NCBI GenBank assembly: GCA_031278075.1
Contig: JAITLE010000040.1
Coordinates: 1-9,856, forward strand
Length of the DNA: 9,856 bases
Reading direction: 5' to 3'
Origin: Bifidobacteriaceae bacterium
Lineage (GTDB): Bacteria; Actinomycetota; Actinomycetes; Actinomycetales; WQXJ01
This document shows positions 1 through 7,559 of the stretch, one piece after another; the stretch's first letter is position 1; every line of letters starts with the position of its first letter. Made by a program: the position numbers and the translations under genes. The notes under the pieces are model-generated. The model made no database searches and was not told the origin of the DNA. It saw only the letters and a list, made by a program, of their open reading frames with translations.

Positions 1-1232
1 ACCCAAGGATCCAGCGCCGCCACCGGCGCGTCCGAGCCCAGAGCTAGCCGAACCCCTCGCGCCAGGAGGCTGGCCAGCGCATATGCCCGGTCTGTCCGCC
101 CGGGCCAGTGCCGGTCGGCGACATCGCGATCGTCCAGCGCGTGCTCGGGTTGCATGGAGGCGATCAGGCCGAGCCGAGCGAAGCGGTCGAGATCGGCCCA
201 TCGGAGAAGCTGCGCGTGCTCAATCCGGCCGCCGCATCCCACCGTCTCGAACGCGTCGAGCGCGGCCGCGTTCGCCCGGTCGCCGATCGCGTGCACCGCT
301 GGCGTCAACCCGCCGGCGGCGCCTCGCTCCATCAACTGGACCAATTCCTCAGGCGGTGTGGTGACCACGCCGCACGCATCGGGGCCGCTGAGGCCGGGGT
401 AGGGGTCGAAACACCACGCGGTGCGGGTGTTGAGGGAGCCGTCCGTGATGATCTTCAGCGGTCCGGCGCTGATCAGCGCGTCGCCCTCGACCGGGTCGCC
501 GGTGCGCGCCCCCGTGCTGAGGGCGAGGTCGAGGTCCGCGGGATAGAAGCCGCACTCGACCCGCAGCGTGTCGAAACCCGCCGCGCGCCGGCGCATCCAA
601 TCCGCCCGGTTCCATGTCATCTCCAGGTCGACAATCCCGATCACTCCGCGCCGGGCGGCCGCACGCGCCGCGTCGGCGGCCCACGCGTCCCCGGTCTCGG
701 CCGAGACCGCGTTGTAGACCGTGCCCACCGCGAACCAGTCCTGTTCGCGCAGCAGCCCCGTCGGGTGGTCCCCCAAGCCGGCGCGGCGCAACGCGGCGCC
801 GCTCAGCCACGCGCAGTGCAGGTCGCCGCTGACGGCCACGATCTCCCGCCCGGGCGCCGCCGCGTCGAACAGCGCGCGATCGGGGGCGTCCGCCCACAGC
901 CCGTCCCTGAAGCCGACCAGCGCCAACGGCCCGGCAGGGTTGAGTTCGGCCGCCCGGCGCGCCGCTTCGGCGACGGCCGCGGCGGATGTCGCCTCCGACA
1001 CGTCGATCCGCCGCGAGTGGGCCGCCCACGTGGCGAAATGCACGTGCTCATCCCAAAAGCCGGGAAGCAGCCAGCGTCCGTCCGCCGCGAGTCGCGGCCG
1101 CTTCGCCGGCTCCCGGGACGATCCGGTGGCCCGGATGCCCGTCACAACTCCCGCGTCCACGGCGACGTCGACCAGTTCAGGGCTCCCCGGCAGGCGCGCG
1201 CCGATCAGTTCGACAGTTCCGCTGCTAGTCAT
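1..1232 (-). CDS. YtcJ-type metal-dependent amidohydrolase (C-terminus cut by window edge)
   Basis: The frame stays open from the start at 1232 to the window edge, giving 410 residues; YtcJ-like proteins are usually 500-550, so roughly the last quarter is outside. The metal-site motifs of the amidohydrolase superfamily (Amidohydro_3 branch) are present in order: HVH (H63, H65), KIITDGS with the likely carboxylated lysine K260, HAIGD (H314), IEHAQ (H339) and GSDAP (D401). The family hydrolyses C-N bonds of amide-type substrates in the cytoplasm, and no signal peptide is visible. The N-terminal beta-sandwich segment (residues 1-58) is short. The ATG is preferred over the GTG just before it because AGGAGG (1240-1245) lies 7 nt upstream. 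The start shares one base with the stop of the upstream PaiB-type gene (TGATG), which suggests coupled translation. The family is clear; the substrate is unknown, perhaps an N-acyl or amide product of the imported compound. Confidence 0.9.
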   Translation of the reverse strand, partial: MTSSGTVELIGARLPGSPELVDVAVDAGVVTGIRATGSSREPAKRPRLAADGRWLLPGFWDEHVHFATWAAHSRRIDVSEATSAAAVAEAARRAAELNPAGPLALVGFRDGLWADAPDRALFDAAAPGREIVAVSGDLHCAWLSGAALRRAGLGDHPTGLLREQDWFAVGTVYNAVSAETGDAWAADAARAAARRGVIGIVDLEMTWNRADWMRRRAAGFDTLRVECGFYPADLDLALSTGARTGDPVEGDALISAGPLKIITDGSLNTRTAWCFDPYPGLSGPDACGVVTTPPEELVQLMERGAAGGLTPAVHAIGDRANAAALDAFETVGCGGRIEHAQLLRWADLDRFARLGLIASMQPEHALDDRDVADRHWPGRTDRAYALASLLARGVRLALGSDAPVAALDPW

Positions 1233-1930
1233 CACAATTCCTCCTGCAGTGCTCGCCGCATCAACGCGGCCAGGGTCGGGTTGGCGTAGGGGCCGGATCC
1301 ATCCAGCTCTTCGATTATCCGCTCGCGCACCTCGCGCGGCTTGTCCTGACTCAGCTTGACTCTGGCGTCCAGCCGCGTGACCGCCAGCCGGAAGCTGACA
1401 GTGAAGCGTGCCACCCGAGCCGCGTATTCGGCGTCCGCCGGCGTGCCCCGCATCAGCCGCGGGCGCGCCACCGGCCGCTCGAAGTGGGCCACCAGCCGGT
1501 CCAGCGCCATGAGGCTCGCTTCGCCGGACAGCCGCTCCGGCACGCCGCTCAAGTGCGCGGTGACATAGTTCCAGGTCGGCACAGCCGGCCCCGACCCATA
1601 CCAGCTCGGACTGATATAGCCGGCTGTCCCGTTCACAATCACCAGCATCTCGCCCGCGCCGAGGCAATGGTCCTCAGCGTCGGGCCGGCACATGTGCCCC
1701 AGCAGCACGATCCCGTCGCCCCCTCTCCCCTCCCGGCTGGAGCGGTCGCCCGCCTCACCGCTGGCGCTGTCGACCGGCACGGCATCGTCCGGCGCGAGCA
1801 ACACGGGGTAGTGGGAGGCGACGATCGGGCGGCCGGGGGGATGCGACACCAAGGTGGCCCAACCGACATCCGCGATCAACGTCTTCGCGATCTTGACGGC
1901 GTCGCCCTCGTAATCCGGGTTGGGCTGCAC
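1232..1930 (-). CDS. PaiB-type FMN-binding split-barrel protein
   Basis: A 232-residue protein with the PaiB/FMN-binding negative transcriptional regulator signatures: an N-terminal ATLVSH strand with ASHYPVLL (residues 25-45), GHMCRPD (78-84), YISPSWY (105-111), VPTWNY (117-122) and the C-terminal KLSQDKP (192-198), which corresponds to the family's KLSQN-P motif. The fold is related to flavin reductase and pyridoxamine-phosphate-oxidase split barrels. In Bacillus subtilis PaiB was linked to repression of protease and sporulation genes, but its biochemical role is poorly settled and a direct DNA-binding role here is not evident. Residues about 49-72 form a Ser/Gly/Asp/Arg-rich insertion where family members usually have a short turn. 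The start is GTG, with AAAGGA (1937-1942) 6 nt upstream. It lies 29 bp after the ATPase stop and overlaps the next gene by one base, so it is probably the penultimate known member of the operon. Confidence 0.88.
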   Translation of the reverse strand: MQPNPDYEGDAVKIAKTLIADVGWATLVSHPPGRPIVASHYPVLLAPDDAVPVDSASGEAGDRSSREGRGGDGIVLLGHMCRPDAEDHCLGAGEMLVIVNGTAGYISPSWYGSGPAVPTWNYVTAHLSGVPERLSGEASLMALDRLVAHFERPVARPRLMRGTPADAEYAARVARFTVSFRLAVTRLDARVKLSQDKPREVRERIIEELDGSGPYANPTLAALMRRALQEEL

Positions 1931-1936
1931 GGCGTG

Positions 1937-1942
1937 TCCTTT
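1937..1942 (-). promoter_or_regulatory. Ribosome binding site of the PaiB-type gene
   Basis: AAAGGA on the minus strand, 6 nt before the GTG at 1930. It decides the GTG start in the 29-bp space after the ATPase gene, where no ATG is available in frame. Confidence 0.6.
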
Positions 1943-1959
1943 CGGGGCGGGAGCGGGAA

Positions 1960-3675
1960 CTAAATGGTCTTGCCGGCGAGCGCCAGACGGGCGCGGCCGC
2001 GGGCCCTTTGCACGGCTGGATCCGGCACTGGCGCGGAGGCGAGCAGACGCTGGGTGTAAGGCTCGGCGGGATGGGCGAGGACCTGGGCGCGGCCGCCCTG
2101 TTCGACGATTCGACCGTCACGCATCACCGCGACCCTGTCGGCCAAGGCGTCCACAACCGCCAGATCGTGGCTGATGAACAGGCAGGCGAAGCCCAGCCGC
2201 GCCTGGAGTTCGCGGAACACGTCCAGGACCTGGGCTTGGACGGAGACGTCCAAAGCGCTGGTGGGCTCGTCCGCGATCAGGAGCGCCGGGTCGAGCGCCA
2301 CCGCCCTGGCGATCGCGACCCGTTGGCGTTGGCCGCCCGACAGCTCGTGCGGGTAGCGGTCATCCCAGCGGGAATCCAACCCGACCGAGCGCAGCAGCTC
2401 CCGGGCGCGCTCCGCCGCTTCGGCGCGGCTGAGGCCGCCCAAGACCCGGAGCGGCTCGATCACCGCTTGGGCGACGCGGAAACGCGGGTTGAGGGATGTG
2501 GCGGGGTTCTGGAAGACGACCCCGACCGTGCGCCGCACCGCTTGGCGCCCGCGCCGACTGAGGGTCGTGACATCGTGGCCGTTCACCGCGACCTCGCCGC
2601 GGGTCACGGGCGCCAGCCCGAGGACGGCCCGCCCGACTGTGGTCTTCCCGCTGCCGGACTCGCCGACCAGGCCGAGGATCTCGCCGGGAGCGACATGCAG
2701 GTCCACGCCGTCCACGGCGCGGACCCGTTTGCGCAGCCGGCCGCCGTATTCGACCACGAGGTCGTGGATGCCCAGGACTGGCGGGTCGGCCACATCCGGT
2801 CCCGGCGCCGAGTCCGCCCCGCCGCGCGCGCCGATCCGCGGGACGGCGGCGAGGAGTTCCCGGGTGTAGGGGGCCTTCGGCTGGGTGAACAGCGCGTCGA
2901 CGGGCTGGTTCTCCACGACATCCCCGGCGCGCATCACCACCACCCGGTCGGCCAGGTCGGCCACGACGCCCATGTTGTGGGTGATCAGCAGGATCGCCGA
3001 GTCGGAGCTGGCCCGAACCGCCCGGAGCACGTCCAAGACCTCGGCTTGGACCGTCACGTCGAGGGCGGTGGTCGGCTCGTCGGCGATGATCAGGCGGGGG
3101 GAGTTGGCCAGCATCATGGCGATGGCGATCCGTTGGGCCTGGCCACCCGAGAACTGGTGCGGGTAGTCGCCGAGGCGCTTCGCCGGCGAGGCGATCTCGA
3201 CCAGGCTGAGCAGGTCGATCGCTCGCTGGCGGCGTCGCCGCGCGGTCATCCCCGGTTCGGCCAGCTTGACCACCTCGTCGAGTTGGTAACCGACCGAGAA
3301 CACCGGGTCGAGAGCCGCCACAGGGTCTTGGAACACCATGCCGACGCGCCGCCCGCGCACGGCGCGCAGTTCGCGTTCGCTGAGGGCGAGCAGGTCGCGG
3401 CCCTCGAATTCGATCTGCCCCGTGACCTTCGCGTTGCCCGGCAGCAGGCCGAGCATCGCCAGCGCGGTGACGGTCTTGCCCGAGCCGGATTCGCCGACCA
3501 CGGCCACCACCTCGCCTTGGCCGATCTCGAACGACGCCGACCGCACGGCCGTGTGGTTCTGGCCGTCCACGTCGAACTCGACGCCAAGGGCGCGCACCTG
3601 GACGAGCGGTCCAGGCGCCGCCGCCGGACCGGGCGGCGGGGTCGGCTGCGCGGCGTTCGATGTGGCGCCGGTCAT
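1960..3675 (-). CDS. Dipeptide/oligopeptide ABC transporter, fused two-domain ATPase (DppD-DppF type)
   Basis: A 571-residue protein made of two complete ABC ATPase domains joined by a linker at about residues 281-299. Domain 1 has Walker A GESGSGKT (61-68), Q-loop Q116, signature FSGGQ (175-179), Walker B LIIADE (195-200) and switch H233. Domain 2 has Walker A 338-345, Q389, signature LSGGQ (445-449), Walker B LLIADE (465-470) and H503. Each domain ends with the oligopeptide-transporter C-terminal motif (APYTRELL near 268-275; EPYTQRLL near 538-545). It powers the permease pair encoded at 4341-6153 from the cytoplasmic face. The ATG at 3675 is chosen because it overlaps the regulator's stop as ATGA and has GGAGGG (3682-3687) 6 nt upstream. 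A longer in-frame start at 3747 would add an Arg/Gly-rich tail that looks like read-through of another frame. Every catalytic motif is intact; the only deviation is Phe for Leu in the first signature. A proline/alanine-rich leader (residues 6-22) precedes domain 1. Confidence 0.96.
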   Translation of the reverse strand: MTGATSNAAQPTPPPGPAAAPGPLVQVRALGVEFDVDGQNHTAVRSASFEIGQGEVVAVVGESGSGKTVTALAMLGLLPGNAKVTGQIEFEGRDLLALSERELRAVRGRRVGMVFQDPVAALDPVFSVGYQLDEVVKLAEPGMTARRRRQRAIDLLSLVEIASPAKRLGDYPHQFSGGQAQRIAIAMMLANSPRLIIADEPTTALDVTVQAEVLDVLRAVRASSDSAILLITHNMGVVADLADRVVVMRAGDVVENQPVDALFTQPKAPYTRELLAAVPRIGARGGADSAPGPDVADPPVLGIHDLVVEYGGRLRKRVRAVDGVDLHVAPGEILGLVGESGSGKTTVGRAVLGLAPVTRGEVAVNGHDVTTLSRRGRQAVRRTVGVVFQNPATSLNPRFRVAQAVIEPLRVLGGLSRAEAAERARELLRSVGLDSRWDDRYPHELSGGQRQRVAIARAVALDPALLIADEPTSALDVSVQAQVLDVFRELQARLGFACLFISHDLAVVDALADRVAVMRDGRIVEQGGRAQVLAHPAEPYTQRLLASAPVPDPAVQRARGRARLALAGKTI

Positions 3676-4253
3676 GACACGCCCTCCGCCGCGCCGACGT
3701 CCGCCGCGGCCTCGCGCGCGGCGCGCTCGCGCTTGTGGGTCTCCCAATCCAGCAACATCTTGTTGTGATAGTCGGCGATCCAGATCAAGTAGTCGCGCCC
3801 GTTGGTCAGTCGCCTGCGGGCGGCTTGTTCGTCGGGTCTCAGGCCGGCGATGGCCTGGTCGATCGTCGCGATCTCGCGGTCGAAGAAGCGGTGCTCATTG
3901 GACAAGAAGCTGCCCCAAGGATCGTCTTCGGCCTTGAAATAGTGCCGCCGGTCGCCCGGGATCGAGTGCTGGCGGATGAACCGCGTGTCCACCAGCCGAC
4001 GTGTCGACATCGACACCGCCCCGGCGCTGGCGTGCAGCGCGGTCGCCAACTCCGCGGACGAGAGGTACGGCTGATCCGTGATCATCAGGTAGCCGAGGAC
4101 GCGGCCGTCCATCCGCGACGTGCCGGCCATCTCCCAGATCAAGCTCAGGTCCTCAGCGAATTGGCGGCGCGTCTGCTCGCGCTCGTCGACTGGTTCGCGG
4201 TCCCGGCCCTTGGAGTCGGTCCGGCTCGGCGGCTCATCGCGGTCATCGTTCAC
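3672..4253 (-). CDS. GbsR/MarR-type transcriptional regulator
   Basis: A 193-residue protein. A charged, probably disordered N-terminus (1-28) precedes FAEDLSLIWEMAG-like helix 1 (32-44), which is typical of GbsR-family (COG1510) winged-helix regulators. The DNA-binding part is residues 50-110: helix pair at LSSAELATALHASAG (64-78), recognition helix at AVSMSTRRLVDT (79-90) and wing at IPGDRRHYF (98-106). The C-terminal helices (115-180) fit the dimerisation region. Known GbsR-family proteins sense small solutes and control neighbouring uptake or biosynthesis genes; the ligand here is unknown. The GTG start at 4253 is preferred to a TTG at 4298 because AGGAGG (4265-4270) lies between them, 11 nt before the GTG. 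Its stop overlaps the start of the ATPase gene (ATGA), so it is made together with the transporter it probably regulates. MarR-like is certain in outline; the GbsR subfamily is likely. Confidence 0.85.
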   Translation of the reverse strand: MNDDRDEPPSRTDSKGRDREPVDEREQTRRQFAEDLSLIWEMAGTSRMDGRVLGYLMITDQPYLSSAELATALHASAGAVSMSTRRLVDTRFIRQHSIPGDRRHYFKAEDDPWGSFLSNEHRFFDREIATIDQAIAGLRPDEQAARRRLTNGRDYLIWIADYHNKMLLDWETHKRERAAREAAADVGAAEGVS

Positions 4254-4340
4254 GGCGCTGGTTCCCTCCTGGCGCCCGCCTGGTCTGGGCGGGGCCAAAC
4301 AACCTACAGCTTAGGGACCGCACGGCCCGCCGGCCGGACA
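4254..4340 (-). promoter_or_regulatory. 87-bp gap between permease and regulator genes, possible internal promoter
   Basis: This is the only sizeable gap inside the gene cluster. On the minus strand it carries a GC-rich stretch with the palindrome CCGGCCGG soon after the dppC-type stop. Two hexamers fit the loose TANNNT pattern of a -10 box: TAAGCT (4308-4313) and TAGGTT (4301-4306). A short dyad CCTA-N5-TAGG (4303-4315) covers them, and AGGAGG (4265-4270) serves the regulator. No good -35 box and no T-tract terminator are visible. The composition, less GC-rich around 4300-4313, hints at a secondary promoter for the regulator and downstream genes, but this is weak. Confidence 0.25.
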
Positions 4341-5228
4341 TCAGGCGGCGTTCTTCGGATCGAGGGCGGCGCGCAGCGCCTCACCCAGCATGATGACCGC
4401 CAGCACCGTCACCGCCAGGAACACCGACGGCCAGATCAGGATGTGCGGGGCGGTCTGGAAATGCCGCGAGCCGGCCGCGATCTGCAACCCCCAGGAGATC
4501 GCTGGCGCTTGCAAGCCGACACCGAGGTAGGTCAGCGAGCTCTCGGCCACAATCACCGCGCCGATCGAGATGGTGGCGAGTATCAACACGGGCGACAAGG
4601 CGTTCGGCAACACATGCCGCGTGATGATCCGCCGTGTGGTCAGCCCCATCGTGGTCGCGGCCACCACGTAGTCGAGCCCCCGCACCGAACGCACTGAGCT
4701 GCGCACCAGCCGCGCCGTCAACGGCCAGCCGAACACTCCGAGCACCACGCTGACCGACAACGGCGACCGGTCTCCGACGGAGTTGAGCACCACGATCGCC
4801 CCCAACAGGAACGGGAAGCCCAAGAACACCTCCGTCAACCGGGACACCACTTGATCGGCGACGCCGCCGAAATACCCCGCCAAGGTCCCCAGCACGATGG
4901 CGATCGCGACGCCGATCACAGTTGCCACCAACCCGACCACAATCGACGAGCGGGCCCCGAAGACGACGTTCGCCCAGACGTCGCAACCCTGGACGTCGAA
5001 GCCGAAGGGGTGGCCCGGCGCCGCGCCGTCGGCGCTTGACCCCAGGTCGCAGGCGCGCGGGTCGCCGTTGCCGAACAGGCCCGCGAAATAGCTGGGGAAG
5101 ATCGAGAAGGCGACGAGCAGCCCCAGCGCGGCCGCTGGCGCGATGAACGTCCAATGCCGGACCGCGCGGCGCAGCGCCGACCGGCGGACTGGGGCGGCGA
5201 CGGGCTCGAGGGCGGTGATGTCAAGCAC
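4341..5228 (-). CDS. Dipeptide/oligopeptide ABC transporter permease, DppC type
   Basis: A 295-residue inner-membrane protein. A cytoplasmic N-terminus leads into the first membrane segment (about 27-45). An external loop follows with the DppC/OppC hallmark HPFGFDVQGCDVW (73-85) and NVVFGARSSI (87-96). Membrane segments lie near 97-118, 137-155, 159-175, 213-231 and 263-282. The cytoplasmic EAA loop that docks the ATPase is at 189-212 (AATTMGL ... HVLPNALSP). The C-terminus LGEALRAALDPK is standard for the family. Cys60 and Cys82 flank the external loop and could pair. The GTG start at 5228 has GAGG (5236-5239) 7 nt upstream, and it overlaps the end of the DppB-type gene by 8 bp. It forms the translocation channel as a heterodimer with the preceding gene's product. 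Confidence 0.95.
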   Translation of the reverse strand: MLDITALEPVAAPVRRSALRRAVRHWTFIAPAAALGLLVAFSIFPSYFAGLFGNGDPRACDLGSSADGAAPGHPFGFDVQGCDVWANVVFGARSSIVVGLVATVIGVAIAIVLGTLAGYFGGVADQVVSRLTEVFLGFPFLLGAIVVLNSVGDRSPLSVSVVLGVFGWPLTARLVRSSVRSVRGLDYVVAATTMGLTTRRIITRHVLPNALSPVLILATISIGAVIVAESSLTYLGVGLQAPAISWGLQIAAGSRHFQTAPHILIWPSVFLAVTVLAVIMLGEALRAALDPKNAA

Positions 5229-6153
5229 GGCGCAACCTCGGATCCAGGCCCACGTGGATCGCGTCGACCAGCACGCTGGTCGCGAGGAAGATCACGATCA
5301 AGGCTGTGGACACCCCGACCACAGTTGGGCCCTCATGCGTGCGGATCGCCTCGAACAGGAGGTTGCCGACCCCGGGCAGGTTGAAAATGCCTTCGATGAT
5401 CACGGTCCCTCCCAACAGGTACCCCAGGTCGGTGGCCAGGTAGGTCGAGGCCGGGATGAGCGAGTTGCGCAACACGTGGATCCCCACCACCCGGCCCGGG
5501 CCGAAGCCTTTGGCTCTCCCGGCGCGCACATAATCGGCCGAGAGCGATTCGACCATCGCTCCTCGCATCAGGCGTGAGACAGCTGAGAGCCCGAACACCG
5601 CGATCACCGCCGCCGGCAAGATGTACGAGGCGGGCCAACCGTCCCGGACGCCCGCCACAGGCAACCAACCCAACGTCACCCCGAAGACCTGTTGGGACAC
5701 CACCCCAAGCACGAACACCGGCACGCAGCTGGCCAGAACCGTCAGGGCGAGCAGACCGTGGTCGATCACGGTCCCCCTGCGCAGGGCCTGAACGACCCCG
5801 ATCGTCAAACCGACCACGATCTCCATCGCCCACGCCGTCAACGCCAAGGCGATCGTCACCGGCCAGCGGGTCGCCATCAGGCCCAGCACCGGCCGTCCCT
5901 TGAAGTCCGAGCCGAGGTCGCCGTGGACGAGGCCGCTCAAGTACATCCAGTACTGCTGCCAGATGGGCAGATCCAAGTTGTACTTGACGCGCAACGCGGC
6001 GACGGTCGACTCCTCCAACGGCTTGTCGCCCGCCAGAGCTCGCACCGGGTCGCCCGGGAGGGCGAAGACAGCCAGGTAGATGACGAAGGTGACGCCGAGG
6101 AACACCAGGGCGAGCCCCGCCAGCCGCTGGGCCGTCTTCGCCGCCAGCCTCAT
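5221..6153 (-). CDS. Dipeptide/oligopeptide ABC transporter permease, DppB type
   Basis: A 310-residue membrane protein. The first membrane helix (about 9-29) ends in the family motif ALPGDP (31-36). A periplasm-side loop follows with NLDLPIWQQYW-like residues (59-69) and GDLGSDF (78-84). Further membrane segments lie near 99-121, 133-157, 177-195, 236-254 and 280-299. The EAA loop for contact with the ATPase is at 206-234 (ADYVRAGRAKG ... HVLRNSLIP), and the C-terminus LDPRLRRA matches DppB proteins. The ATG at 6153 overlaps the stop of the M14 peptidase gene as ATGA. No strong Shine-Dalgarno precedes it, so translation probably depends on coupling. A longer start at 6273 would place about 40 basic residues before helix 1 and is rejected. 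It partners with the DppC-type permease. Confidence 0.95.
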   Translation of the reverse strand: MRLAAKTAQRLAGLALVFLGVTFVIYLAVFALPGDPVRALAGDKPLEESTVAALRVKYNLDLPIWQQYWMYLSGLVHGDLGSDFKGRPVLGLMATRWPVTIALALTAWAMEIVVGLTIGVVQALRRGTVIDHGLLALTVLASCVPVFVLGVVSQQVFGVTLGWLPVAGVRDGWPASYILPAAVIAVFGLSAVSRLMRGAMVESLSADYVRAGRAKGFGPGRVVGIHVLRNSLIPASTYLATDLGYLLGGTVIIEGIFNLPGVGNLLFEAIRTHEGPTVVGVSTALIVIFLATSVLVDAIHVGLDPRLRRA

Positions 6154-7559
6154 GGCGCGGCCCGGCCCGCGAGGTGCGACGCGGCAGCCAAGATGGCTCC
6201 ATACTGGACGCCGACCAGGGCGCTGATCGGGATCGGCTCCGAGGCGTCGGAGGCTGCCGCGGACTGGCGCCAATCGTCGCAGCGGCGCGCGAGGCGGTCC
6301 GCGATCGCCACCAGCACGGCATCGTCCGCCGAATGCCCGATCTGGGACTCGACGGCCCGCAGCAACATGCCGCCGTAGCGCAACTGGAACATGCGCACGG
6401 TGTCCTCGCAGCCGAAACGCTCCGCGACGGTGGCCTCGCGGCGGGCGGACGGCTGACGCGCGCGGGCGAGCGCGGTCCTGGCCGCGCCGCCCATGGCGGA
6501 GGCGAACACCCTGGCGCCGTGGTTCAAGGGCGTGGTCCAGTCGACGATCTCGTCCGCCGCGGCGACCACCGCCGCCAGCGCCTCGGCCAGCTCCAGGGTT
6601 TGTTCGCCGGTGCGGCGCAGCAGGTCGGCATAGCTCTCACCGGTGGGCCTGGTGTCGCCGGCGCGGGCGTCGCGCCAATAGGGCAGCTCTGCGATCAACG
6701 ACAAAGCGCCGTAGTGCTGGCTGGCGTATTGGCCGGAGGAATTGCCGCTCGAACCGGGCGGATAGGGGTCCAGCCCGAGCGACTCCATCCAGTCGTAAGC
6801 CTCCTCCAAACTGGTCTCGGCGAAGATCGCCGGGGCGAGCGCCTCCAAATGACCGGATTCCGGCTCGCCCTTGTCGAGCGGAATGCCCAACGCGCGCGGC
6901 ACGGCGTGAAGCGCGGGGTAAAGCTCGGGAACGGCGCGCGAAAGGTAGTAATAGACCCCGCCCATCTCACTGTTGTGCAGGGCGACATACAGATCGGGGC
7001 GCATCAGGTCGATGGCGTCCCTGAGCGCGCGCGTCTCCGGCAGCATCGCGTCGAAATGGGCCTTCTTGTAGTGGAAAGGGAACGTCCATTCGACCTGTTC
7101 GTCGGGGGCTGGGCGGAAGAAGTGGCGGGCGTAATGGCCGCGGTCGCCGGGGTTCTTCAGCCAGCCTTCGTTGAGGCGATAGCCGTCCGGGTCGACGCAC
7201 GGGATGATGCCCCAGGCGGCGTCCAGGCTGCGGCGCAGGTCCAGGTCTTCGATCAGTTGCTCGGCGAGGTGCAGCGCCGTCCACGATCCGATGGGTTCGT
7301 TCGGGTGCACCCCGCCCACCACCAGGTGGGCCAGGCGGCCCGACCCGATGGTGTGCAAGATGATGGGTTCGCCAGCTCGGGAGACGCCGACTTGACGGCG
7401 TCCCACGATGTCCGGGTGGCGGGCCGCCAGGTCCTCGAAGGCTTCGGCCAACTCGTCCAGGAGGGGGAAGTCGGCTTTGGGAGGTGTCGCGGCGGCCCGC
7501 CGCTCGATCTCGTCCAGCGAGAGTGGCTCGCCCGCCACCGCGACGGCGCTGGAGGTCAT
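6150..7559 (-). CDS. M14-family zinc carboxypeptidase, predicted cytoplasmic
   Basis: A 469-residue protein of the metallocarboxypeptidase M14 fold. The zinc motif HPNE supplies H85 and E88. DPDGYRLN (123-130) corresponds to the NPDG-R segment that holds the substrate carboxylate. ALHNSEMGG places the third zinc ligand at H195. IAELPYW gives the likely catalytic glutamate E291. The common DLNRNF motif is replaced by an aromatic, basic segment near 142-149. Residues about 310-469 form an extra helical region beyond the catalytic domain. No signal peptide or lipobox is visible, so it should act on material already imported. The ATG at 7559 overlaps the binding-protein stop (ATGA), and its own stop overlaps the next start in the same way. 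This coupling ties it to the transporter. It would remove C-terminal residues, or act on special peptides such as murein peptides as MpaA-type M14 enzymes do. The family is firm, the specificity unknown. Confidence 0.92.
   Translation of the reverse strand: MTSSAVAVAGEPLSLDEIERRAAATPPKADFPLLDELAEAFEDLAARHPDIVGRRQVGVSRAGEPIILHTIGSGRLAHLVVGGVHPNEPIGSWTALHLAEQLIEDLDLRRSLDAAWGIIPCVDPDGYRLNEGWLKNPGDRGHYARHFFRPAPDEQVEWTFPFHYKKAHFDAMLPETRALRDAIDLMRPDLYVALHNSEMGGVYYYLSRAVPELYPALHAVPRALGIPLDKGEPESGHLEALAPAIFAETSLEEAYDWMESLGLDPYPPGSSGNSSGQYASQHYGALSLIAELPYWRDARAGDTRPTGESYADLLRRTGEQTLELAEALAAVVAAADEIVDWTTPLNHGARVFASAMGGAARTALARARQPSARREATVAERFGCEDTVRMFQLRYGGMLLRAVESQIGHSADDAVLVAIADRLARRCDDWRQSAAASDASEPIPISALVGVQYGAILAAASHLAGRAAP

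Noticed and set aside
108..1289. 393-codon open frame on the plus strand
   Set aside because: It is antisense to the amidohydrolase, whose metal ligands are all in place on the minus strand.
3676..3747. Longer start for the fused ATPase at 3747
   Set aside because: It would add an Arg/Gly-rich tail and overlap the regulator by 76 bp; the ATG at 3675 has GGAGGG and an ATGA overlap.
2008..3768. 586-codon open frame on the plus strand opposite the ATPase gene
   Set aside because: It lies exactly antisense to a clear two-domain ABC ATPase and encodes a His/Arg/Asp-rich product without motifs; such frames are common opposite high-GC genes.
4254..4298. TTG start at 4298 for the GbsR-like regulator
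   Set aside because: The AGGAGG at 4265-4270 lies inside that extension and serves the GTG at 4253.
6154..6273. Longer start for the DppB-type permease at 6273
   Set aside because: It would put 40 basic residues before the first membrane helix; the ATG at 6153 gives the normal family N-terminus and an ATGA overlap.
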